This document shows, one piece after another, positions 56,301 through 64,000 of a stretch of DNA of 64,000 nt. Every line of letters begins with the position of its first letter. Position 1 is the first letter of the stretch. Location: the NCBI GenBank assembly GCA_018287875.1, contig JAGVVL010000022.1, forward strand, positions 4,278,001-4,342,000. The letters are read 5' to 3'. The notes below the pieces were generated by a model, which was not told where the DNA came from, searched no databases, and was given only the letters and a program-made list of their open reading frames with translations. The position numbers and the translations under genes were made by a program. Source of the stretch: Nigrospora sphaerica. Its lineage: Eukaryota > Ascomycota > Sordariomycetes > Amphisphaeriales > Apiosporaceae.

Positions 56301-57799
56301 AAGCCCCGTTGGAGTTTTTAGGGGGGCTTAGGGATAAGGCTTTTCTAGAGGGAATGGTTGACGGGTGCTCTTCCTGGACCAAGCTGGTCTCGACCGGAGA
56401 GCCCCTAACCATCGCCTCCTTTCCCGACAGGCACCTGCTCACTCAGATAATGCAAGTACGAGAGGGTGGTCCTTTGGCCTCGCTTGACTCGCGACTTCTC
56501 AAGGATGGACAAGCACCCAATATCGACGCGTTGCGTGTCCACCTCCCTCTCTCCTTTTGGAAGCACGAGGCGCAGCGACGGTTTTGATGATTATGGCCAG
56601 CCGATCGCGCATGCGTGAAAAACAACTTTTTTTTGGTTTCTGTTGCTTTTTTTCCAGGGCTGCCAGTTCCAAACACGTCGCGATGGCTCGTGGCGTCACA
56701 TCGGACCGCCTCTCCCACCATATTTAACATGACGGGTCGAACATGGTCTCAGTCGAGAGCACAGGACTGCACTCTGGAAAGCGGCTTTTTTGGTGTTTTG
56801 GACAAACACCCCCTTGATACGAGACGGCTACCACGACCGTCATGACGGCAGTGGCTTGCCGCGTGACAGCCTTCTCGATGGTCGTCCACCCCCACGATTC
56901 TGGGCAAGGACGCACCAACATGCCAGGAGACGCACCGTTTCGGATCTCTCTTGGAACTCCTCGTCGTACGGGCTAGCACTGCTGGACAAAAGGCGTTTGG
57001 CCTTCCAACTCTGCTTTGTATCCTGTTATTGCACTCCTCGGTGGATGGATGCACAGTCCATGTACCAGTTCCCCCAGACTTCACTTACTGACACTTCACT
57101 CCCTTCCACGGGGAGCGGTATCCACCGTATGCTCGGGAGCTTAAGTCACCGCGTCACGGAAAGAATACAGTTGATTGAGGCCCATGGGGAAGGAGTTCGA
57201 ATGAATTAACCCGTCATATTGCAAGGAGTTCAGGCCATGAACTTCGGAGCCAGGAAAACCCCTTGCTACTTGTCGACTGGGTGTCATTAATCCTTGCCTA
57301 ACGTCTCGTTGCCTAATCAACACCCAATATCACCACACATCCGTAGTAATATCCTCTTCCCTCGCTGCTGCTAAAATCTCAGCCCGGAATTTTGCTGGGG
57401 TTTTGTGCTGGATGTGCCCACTCGCCCTCCTCTGCTCATGAAGTTGAGCGGTGTGATATTTGCAGCCCCTTTTTAGACCTTCGGCTGCCTATGGCCTCCC
57501 AGCGTGTTATGTTGAAAATACTTAAAGTCTAAGATGTTTCGAAGTGCTTCTTCTCTCCATTCCACAGATTCGCGCCCAGGTAAGACGATATTTCCGGAAT
57601 ACGCATAGCGAATTCAAGCCGCTCGATATACTCGGTCCGGATCACATATCACCCATGCCATACTATGGTAACCAACCCAAGGGACTTTGTGGCTAAATGC
57701 GAATATGCTGGCCTTGATACGTTTTTGCCCAAACGGCCTTGAGCAAGCAAGGCGGATTTATTTGCTAAGTATGGGTTTGTGGGGGTCAAAATCGTGAGG

Positions 57800-58090
57800 C
57801 TATTTGCCGCGGTCTAGATCCGCCTGGTCTACGTCGCCGTTTGCGGGCTGGCTGTGGAAGAAGTCGGCTCCCTTTCGACTTTCGCCACGGCAGGAAAGAA
57901 ACACGAGATTGTAGAGAGCCGCATCGCGTGCGCTTCCTGCCGGCTCGTCGAGTGCCAACTGGCCACCCGTGACCCCAAGAAAACCGGCCAGTGGTACGGC
58001 GCATACACGAGTCGGTAGCCACCTGCGATCCCCGGGCAGCGCAACGCGCTCTTGAATCACTGTGAGTGCATCGAGACTCGCCAGGCCAGG
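57800..58090 (-). pseudogene. Orphan minus-strand protein fragment
   Basis: A frame open from about 58108 to 57800 reads as protein (LDALTVIQERVALPGDRRW, AALYNLVFLSCRGESRKGADFF). It is bounded upstream by a stop and has no start or clear acceptor. It may be the 3' exon of a decayed gene. No family was recognised. Confidence 0.3.
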
Positions 58091-58189
58091 TCCCTTTTGC
58101 AGGCATTCCAGGTTTTATCGCAGGTGATGCAGAGGAAAATGGACAACGACTCCAAATAAGGGCCGGCGATGTTGCCCTTCCCCTGGCAT

Positions 58190-58630
58190 CTCTGGACGCC
58201 CCACGCCCGCAATGGGGAGGCGACCGTGGCCAACGCCCCGGCCGAGAAATACGAGGAGTTCGATTTTTATTGGGGCTGGAGAGCCAAGGGGGCCGCCGGG
58301 TGTTACAAGAAGAGCTCGAAAAGCGGACGGGCCGCCTACCTGGCTATCGCCAGCGCCGATGGTCGTCTTCCGGGGCGGCGAGCTGGTCGTAGAGCTGCTG
58401 GTGAAGCGAGACTCCGGTGCGGAACTCGAGTATGACGGGAATAACTGCTACACGCTGCCGCTGCATGCGGCGGTCTACAATATATCGACTAGGCTTGGAT
58501 ACAAACGTCACACTACTTCTGTATTCGGAAGCTGGCTTCGTCCACGGAAATGGGACAAACCCATGTAGCCTTTCAAGTCAACAGGGAAATCTTAACACGT
58601 CGGCCTGGTCTTCTGGCTTATCAATGTGTT
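58190..58630 (+). pseudogene. Frameshifted relic of a secreted-type protein
   Basis: Protein-like sequence passes through three frames in order: AEKYEEFDFYWGWRAKGAAG (about 58236-58360), then GGELVVELLVKRDSGAELEY with NCYTLPLHAAVYN (about 58365-58490), then LGLDTNVTLLLYSEAGFVHG (about 58490-58570). No splice signals explain the changes, so indels are likely. No signal peptide survives. The function is unknown. Confidence 0.35.
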
Positions 58631-58984
58631 GACCAAGTTAGCGTCGTGGATTTTCGTCCCCGTTCCAAAGCCTGCTGCCGACCATTGTGGGCAGGGGGTT
58701 ACGGATTTGAGGTGGCACGGGACAGAGAAAAGGATATATGAATCGTCTCGAAGCTATTCGCATATGCTCTTTTACAGTACGTTGCGTGAGAGAAACGCAA
58801 CACGGGAAATAAACGAGTTTGCGTTTTCCAGTCAGCGTAAAGGGAGCATTCCCAAGCAATGAATTCAAGAGAAAAAACGGCCAGCAGTGAAGTGGTACGT
58901 CCCTAACAATGGCGCCGACTGCGTCCCAAATACTCCACCACACCGGTACCACCAAGTTCGGATTCACTTCCCAGCCTACTCCCG

Positions 58985-60001
58985 TCACCACTGCGAGCCC
59001 CTTGCCAGGGACCAGAGAAGCGGGCCGTAGCGCCGTGCGGCCCAGGCGGCGGCGCCCAGTAGGGCCCACGAGAACAGGCCGCGGGCGATGACGATGTACT
59101 TGACGGTGCGAAAGGTGGCGGCCTCGTTGAGGCGGGGAAAGGGTTCGGGGGGGACGTCGGCGTCGAGGAAGGCGCACAGGGGGGCCCAGCCGTGCTCGGG
59201 GCGGAACTCGAGCAGGGGCACGCCACGGAGGGCGGCCTCGGCGCGCACGCGCTCTATGTAACGGTCGTGCATCGTGGCCGAGAAGACGCTGTCGATGGCG
59301 TACTCGCGCCGCGCCCGCCGCTCCGTCGCCATGTTGAGCCGGTACCACAGCCGGTCCGACCGCACAAGCAGGCCCACGACGCCGAAGGCCCGCGTGAAGA
59401 AGAAGCCGAGGCTTTCGTACGCCGACTTGGCCCCTGCGGCGACCCCCCCCGGGCGGGTCAGTCTGGACTTCACCGAAACGGACGGGCGGGAGGTGTGCAG
59501 AAGAACTGGCGTCCCCATTGTCCTCTCAGAGGTAGACAGCCGAGACGAAACCCAGAACGCGTTTCTCGGGTCCCAGCAAGGGGCAAAATTAAACAGACAA
59601 ACCCCCTCCCTCTCTCAAAATACCGGGGGTGGCTTACAGATGGCGCCGCTGGGGCGCTGGTTCAGGACGACGCGCACGTCGGGGTACATGTCCATGAGAT
59701 CGGGGATGTTGAAGACGACGGGCAGGTCCGAGACGGCAGCGTAGCCGTCGAGGAGGCGGGCGAGCAGCTTCTGGCGGCGAGCGGTGTCGGCCGTCTCGTT
59801 CACGATGTCGAGCAGCAGCTGCGTGCGCTCCGGGTGCGGCAGGATCTCGGCCATGTGCAGGCAGGGCGCGTAGCCCAGGCGCTCCAGCGCCGCCTGCGTC
59901 GAGCTCGTGGCCGAGCGCGGCACCCCCGCCGCGATCACCCGCAGCCGCGTGCCCGACCCCGGCGTCGGCGCCGTGCGCTCGTCGTTGATGAACCGCACCA
60001 T
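58985..60001 (-). CDS. P-loop sulfotransferase-like protein with C-terminal membrane helix, two exons
   Basis: Exons 60001-59638 and 59433-58985 give 270 residues; the junction restores SGAIWAKSAYESL in phase. Near the N-terminus a P-loop-like motif (AAGVPRSATSSTQAALERLG) matches the phosphosulfate-binding loop of the fungal sulfotransferase family (Sulfotransfer_4 type). These proteins are often mislabelled NAD-dependent epimerases. The middle has MYPDVRVVLNQRPSG, where the family has a conserved beta strand and loop. The C-terminus carries a hydrophobic helix (YIVIARGLFSWALLGAAAWA), suggesting membrane attachment. Transfer of sulfate from PAPS to a small molecule is the family expectation; the substrate is unknown. 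The intron is 204 nt, longer than its neighbours. ATG 60001 was chosen as the first ATG directly before the conserved start. Confidence 0.8.
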
Positions 60002-60964
60002 CGGGCGGACAAAGGAAGGGTCAGCAGGGGGAGGGAGGGGAGAGGGGGGACACAGTGCCGATATCGCGAGGCGACGAGACAGCCGATGGTACACCCGGAT
60101 ACGCTCGATCTTAGTTCTTTAAACCAGATAACTCCTTGCTCTCCCGGAGGGAAAATAGGCACGTGGAACTGGGAAAGTCCCGGAAAGGGGGTTGTGTTTA
60201 TTGCGCGAATTCCTCGACTGAAGTTCTCGCCAAGTCAACATGCGAGCCGCTACGTGTAGGGTTCCCAACCACCCATCAAGCTACCAGTATAGATGGCGAA
60301 TGGGACCATGTCTTTCCCCGGTCAGCATTTCAACGCGATACGACGCCTTGGCGGTCTAGTGTCGTTGCGAAACCTCACAGTGGTAACAAGTGCTGATGTC
60401 AGATCGGAGCGCTGTCCGGTGCAACGTACGGCGGCTTTGGATCCCAAGCGTTTCTCGACTGGCCCGGCAGCACTTGAACGGAGAACTATGCCCCCCGGAA
60501 TTTGCGAGATTGTCAGTATCGCCAGTATAGAACGCGCTCTGCACGGTCAAATCCACGGCCACGACAGTCGTGGACTCGTCTGAGATGCGTTTCTTGACGT
60601 CGAGATTCCTTATGCGCGGATGCACAGGTACTTTTATGTAGTCCTGCTTATTCACCTAATCTGTACGGCGTACCTGTAGGACCCTCCAAACGTGGCAGCC
60701 CCACCCCACATGCATTGACGGCTACTCTTCACCGCCTTCCTGTTCTACGCTACGCTCATTCTGCCAATTCGCGAGAGAAAAAATTGGTGAAGCTGAGGAA
60801 GAGCTTCAACAACATCTCCCATCACCGCAGTCCCCAGTCTCTCCATCCGGCCTCCCCCCCGTCACGAAACGACCGACGTCACCTCCGACTCCGTCAATCT
60901 ACAGCCTGGCATCTTTTCTTTGCTGAGAAAAAAAGGAACGACCGTCGTCACACCGCCGCCCACC
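60002..60964. other. Divergent intergenic region
   Basis: 963 bp between the sulfotransferase-like gene (-) and NOP10 (+). No gene is seen; it should hold both promoters. Confidence 0.6.
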
Positions 60965-61268
60965 ATGCATTTGATGTACACCCTCGACCCGGCCGGCAAG
61001 CGCATCTACACGCTCAAGAAGGTGCTGTCGGGCGAGGTGACCAAGTCGGCGCACCCGGCGCGCTTCAGCCCCGACGACAAGTGGTCGCGCCAGCGCGTTA
61101 CCCTGAAGAAGCGCTACGGCCTGCTGATTCTGGGCGATGGTGAGTTTGCCGGAAGAAACAGAAGCAAGGGCGCTTGCGCAGCCGAGTGTTTTTTTGCTGA
61201 CCCTTTCCCCCCCAATGACAGAGTCCCGCACCAAGCCCGCTGCCAGCTCGGAAGTCAGCTCGGATTAA
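60965..61268 (+). CDS. NOP10: H/ACA ribonucleoprotein subunit Nop10, two exons
   Basis: Exons 60965-61139 and 61222-61268 give 73 residues. The start [19 protein letters not shown] is diagnostic of eukaryotic Nop10, followed by [24 protein letters not shown], the linker and helix that contact Cbf5 (dyskerin). The second exon adds a fungal-type Ser-rich tail ([10 protein letters not shown]). Nop10 is a core protein of box H/ACA snoRNPs, which guide pseudouridylation of rRNA and help 18S processing in the nucleolus. The length is slightly above the usual 60-65 because of the tail. ATG 60965 lies in a CACCATG context. It is convergent with NOB1. Confidence 0.95.
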
Positions 61269-61855
61269 GGCACCATTTCGGCTCGCCTATCAACCAGCCC
61301 GCGGCCCCGCGGTGTCGCGCGGCCCGGGCGACAGGAGATGGACTAGCTACCGAATGAATTTGGCACGTGTCCCCGCATCATCAGTTTCGGAATGAAGGGG
61401 GCCGCGTCGTCCAGCTCTCGCGATCGGGGCGTGGGAGAAAAGGACGTTTTTCTCCCGAGGCGCGGCGGTGGCGGGAAATCGGAAGGGAACAGTGGAAGAG
61501 GACTCAAGGGACAAAAATGGCGTTCTAGGCGTGAAATGAAGCATTTCTTCAAAGGACCCATCAACCAACAGCTGAGGTGGATGGGTTGCCAGACTTGGCT
61601 TGGCTACGTTCTCCAAACATGATTTTGGGCCCGCGTCCCGAGGGGCGCGGCGACGGGGCGCTTTGGTTAAAGGACGGGATAGGAGGACCACTCCCTTCAG
61701 TTCCGGGAGGGCATAGTCCGTTCGTCGTTGCGTATCACATAGGAGGCGAGTGGGGCGTGTCTCTACGTGCAGAAAACAAAACGCATCCAGGTGCCTCAAT
61801 TGCCCAACGCCCGTTGATCATTACGTCCGAGTTCTATGTATGCCATGTGCCCCGT
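61269..61855. other. Convergent intergenic region between NOP10 and NOB1
   Basis: 587 bp; no gene supported. Confidence 0.6.
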
Positions 61856-63304
61856 CTAGTTGTTCCTCTTCTTCGCGTTGATGCCCCGTCCAGCGCCCAC
61901 TTTGATGCGGCCGGCGCCTCCGGCGCCCTGGCGGTTGCCCGTCAGGATGCTGGGCAGGTAGTCTTCGTCCATGAGGTCGCGGGCCTTGGCGCGGCGGTTC
62001 TCGTCCTGCTTGCGCGTGTACTCCTTCTGGTCCTCGGCCAGCAGCAGCTCGGTGCCCCAGCCGCCGCGGCCGCCGCCCTGGCCGCGGTACTTGGTGTTGG
62101 CGGTGCCGTGGACCGGCTTGGGGATGCTGTAGACGTTGCCGCGCTTGTTGAACTGGAAGTTCTGCTTGAGGTGCAGCGTGAACTTGCCGTGCTGGTCCGT
62201 CGTGCAGCTCACCCGCGTCAGCGTCGGCTGCCCGCACTTGGGGCAGAACTGCTTCTCCATCTTGCGCGTCACCTGGAAGCACCCGTGGCACCGCAGCACC
62301 CACTGCTTGACCCGCGTGATGCGCGCCATGCTCGGCGACAGCAGGTTGAGGTTAATGCGCATCGTCACGTTCTGCATGGCGAAATCCGACGTCAGCAGCG
62401 CCACCTGCAGCACCTTGTGGATGGGCGCCTCGGGCGCCGCCAGCTGGTCCTTCTCCTTGTGCTTCTTGAGGTTGGACGGCGTAATCCAGCCGTCGTCGTC
62501 GTCGTCGTCGTCGTCCTCGGCGTTGGCCGCCGCATCGGTTTCCACGGGATCCGTGTTCACCGGCTTGGTCTCCGAAGTGGGCTCCAGTTTCAGCTCGTCC
62601 ATCTGGTGTGAAATCTCCTCCTGCTCGACCACCGGGGCATCCTCCGGTTGCTCCGCGGGGGCCGTCTCGGTCGCTGGTGTCGCCTCTGTCGGCGCAACGA
62701 CGTCGCTCTCTTCCTGTGTAGACTCTCCGGTGGGCTCCGACTCTGTCGCCTCCTGTTCGCCTTCATTCTGCTCGTTTTCGGCGGCGTCCTTGGCCAGCTG
62801 GGCGGGCGACTTTCCATTCACGCTCTTTTGGTTCGGCTCTTTTCTCAGGCGCCAGTCGCCGCCGTTCTTCTCGCACTCGAGCTCGTACGTGAGCGCAATA
62901 AGGTGCAAATCCGGTTTGCTGAGAACCTCGAGATCACCGGTGCGCCGCGCAAAGGCCGTGACGAACTGAACGCTCTCCGGCCGCGGGTTGCGCAGCTTCA
63001 GGAAGGGGCGCAACTGTGTGTCGACGCGCGTGCGTGTCGCCTCGTCGCGAATCTCGGTCAGGACGCTGGGAATGGTGTAAATCTCGGTGGCCTTGGCGAG
63101 GAGGGTGCTTATGGACGGGTCGTTCTTAACCAGGGGGCCTGTGTCGACCACGAGAATGTTGATGGGTTTCTGGGGAACATCGGGGGATGAGGTCGGCGGC
63201 GACGACTGTGCGTCTGTGGGCGCATTGGCTGCCGGTGTTTCAGTCGACGGCACTTCTGTCGGCGGCGGCGCTGCGGCCACTTTCGCTGCTGAGGTTCCCT
63301 CCAT
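61856..63304 (-). CDS. NOB1: 20S pre-rRNA D-site endonuclease Nob1
   Basis: Single exon, 482 residues from ATG 63304. Upstream codons in the same frame contain no ATG. A disordered Ala/Pro/Thr N-terminus is followed by the PIN nuclease domain (INILVVDTGPLV from about residue 49, with its catalytic Asp; IRDEATR; SKPDLHLIALTYELE with a second acidic site). A long acidic linker contains a run of eight Asp. The zinc ribbon (RCHGCF ... FCPKCGQP, about residues 337-357) and a Gly/Arg-rich C-terminal region (KYRGQGGGRGGWG) follow, ending in a conserved MDEDYLPS segment. Nob1 cuts 20S pre-rRNA at site D to make 18S rRNA in cytoplasmic pre-40S particles. The linker is longer than in yeast, accounting for the greater length. 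Confidence 0.95.
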   Translation of the reverse strand: MEGTSAAKVAAAPPPTEVPSTETPAANAPTDAQSSPPTSSPDVPQKPINILVVDTGPLVKNDPSISTLLAKATEIYTIPSVLTEIRDEATRTRVDTQLRPFLKLRNPRPESVQFVTAFARRTGDLEVLSKPDLHLIALTYELECEKNGGDWRLRKEPNQKSVNGKSPAQLAKDAAENEQNEGEQEATESEPTGESTQEESDVVAPTEATPATETAPAEQPEDAPVVEQEEISHQMDELKLEPTSETKPVNTDPVETDAAANAEDDDDDDDDGWITPSNLKKHKEKDQLAAPEAPIHKVLQVALLTSDFAMQNVTMRINLNLLSPSMARITRVKQWVLRCHGCFQVTRKMEKQFCPKCGQPTLTRVSCTTDQHGKFTLHLKQNFQFNKRGNVYSIPKPVHGTANTKYRGQGGGRGGWGTELLLAEDQKEYTRKQDENRRAKARDLMDEDYLPSILTGNRQGAGGAGRIKVGAGRGINAKKRNN

Positions 63305-63899
63305 ATTGATCGTGTCGGCTTTTCGTGGCGATCTTGGTGATGTCTGTTCAGCGACAGAGTGGCGGGGCAGCGACGGCGGATATTTTATTTCGAGGGTCGC
63401 CACTAATTAATGCTTATCGCAGTCGCACAACCCCGCCAAGTCCGATAAGCCCTGCGCAGGTGCATTTTAGGGTGCAGACACTATTTGTATGGCTGGGTCG
63501 TCTCGGTATTCGCCCACATCCTCCATACATTCGTGACATACATCGTACCCTCTCGCGGCTTTCCGAGCATAACGTCGAGCCGTGGCCCTTTGACGACATG
63601 GCGTATATGCTTGCCGGCCACTTCTATTATACTCCATGTTCGAGGTAGCGACTGCAATGTTGATCTCTAAACGGGTTTATCATGGCACCCCAAAAGACCC
63701 GCGGTCTCTCCGAATCGTTTGAAGATGGGTTCACATCGCGGGAACACGAACTCGCAATCCATGCTCTAGCCAACTAGACATCGACAGTTCCGCTGCCCCC
63801 AATCGCCAATACAAACCCACAAGTACGGTTGGTGCTGACACTGGCTTGGCAAGTAAAGTATATAAATAAACAAAGCATCTTGATACCCCGAACGCCCTC
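63305..63899. other. Promoter region of NOB1 and 3' flank of the next gene
   Basis: No gene is supported. A 31-codon plus-strand ORF at 63683 (MAPQKTRGLSESFEDG) is too short to call. Confidence 0.5.
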
Positions 63900-64000
63900 C
63901 TAGAAATTCACAATCTTGTTCTTAACACACACAGCCTGGCTAGCGTCTGCACGGTGCCGCTGGACAAACAGCCCCAAGATCTGGAGCGTAGCCTCGAACT
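63900..64000 (-). CDS. 3' end of an unidentified gene, truncated by the window edge
   Basis: The minus-strand frame entering at 64000 runs 32 full codons (EATLQILGLFVQRHRADAS, then CVKNKIVNF) to TAG at 63902-63900. The sequence is protein-like and helical. Too little is present to name a family. Confidence 0.5.
   Translation of the reverse strand, partial: FEATLQILGLFVQRHRADASQAVCVKNKIVNF

Larger units (their letters stand above)
46972..57785. other. About 11 kb GC-rich region without a supportable gene
   Basis: Same character as 33.6-46.7 kb. It lies upstream of the zinc-ribbon gene and could include an extended promoter or leader. CA repeat at 48695-48734, CTG repeat at 50287-50316. CGTCCGTT at 48273, 49482, 49897, 51799 and 52075. 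Confidence 0.5.

Noticed and set aside
59192..60259. Plus-strand 355-codon ORF
   Set aside because: Shadow of the sulfotransferase-like gene; low-complexity composition.
61577..62611. Plus-strand 344-codon ORF
   Set aside because: Shadow of NOB1.
1..64000. CRISPR arrays, operons, bacterial promoters or rRNA genes
   Set aside because: None seen; the DNA has eukaryotic gene structure throughout.

Overview
The window looks like nuclear DNA of a filamentous ascomycete (Pezizomycotina, most likely a Sordariomycete). Genes are split by short introns of about 48-130 nt with GTAAGT/GTGAGT-type donors and CTAAC/CTGAC-like branch points. There is no operon structure. The recognisable genes are typical of moulds: a cytochrome P450, small secreted cysteine proteins, a Kex2-type repeat precursor, a fungal P-loop sulfotransferase, NOP10, NOB1 and a chromodomain Ty3/Gypsy retrotransposon. 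All exon models were built by hand from reading frames, splice signals and phase. None has been checked against transcripts or databases.

Layout. 0-2.5 kb: a four-exon membrane protein gene (-). 2.5-10 kb: gene-poor, lower-GC DNA with decayed repeats and a transposase-like relic, plus two short cysteine-containing genes, one of which (8.4 kb, +) encodes a small secreted protein with ten cysteines. 10-18 kb: an accessory stretch holding a P450 (+), a convergent secreted precursor made of seven glycine-rich modules separated by Lys-Arg sites (-), and two divergent paralogous small secreted proteins (- and +). 18.8-25.9 kb: a complete 7.1 kb Ty3/Gypsy element with identical 261-bp LTRs and a GGATA target duplication. 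Its gag-pol frame is broken, but it carries an apparently intact five-exon gene on the opposite strand between pol and the 3' LTR. The element appears to sit in an intron of an older minus-strand gene. 26-31 kb: remnants plus a 175-residue cysteine-cluster gene (-). 31.5-33.6 kb: a secreted Asp-box beta-propeller protein (+) and a GFA-family enzyme (-).

33.6-57.8 kb is about 24 kb of GC-rich DNA with microsatellites, homopolymer runs and a recurrent CGTCCGTT word. I can support only one gene in it, a 98-residue zinc-ribbon protein at 46.7-47.0 kb. From 58 kb to the end the window returns to ordinary gene density: a frameshifted secreted-protein relic, a sulfotransferase-family gene (-), NOP10 (+) and NOB1 (-) arranged tail to tail (both act in ribosome biogenesis), and the 3' end of one more gene (-) at the edge.

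The left half therefore reads as an accessory, effector-rich and transposon-rich region, and the right end as conserved core genome. The most unusual item is the intron-containing antisense passenger gene inside the LTR retrotransposon. The Kex2 repeat precursor and the hidden ten-cysteine secreted protein come next.
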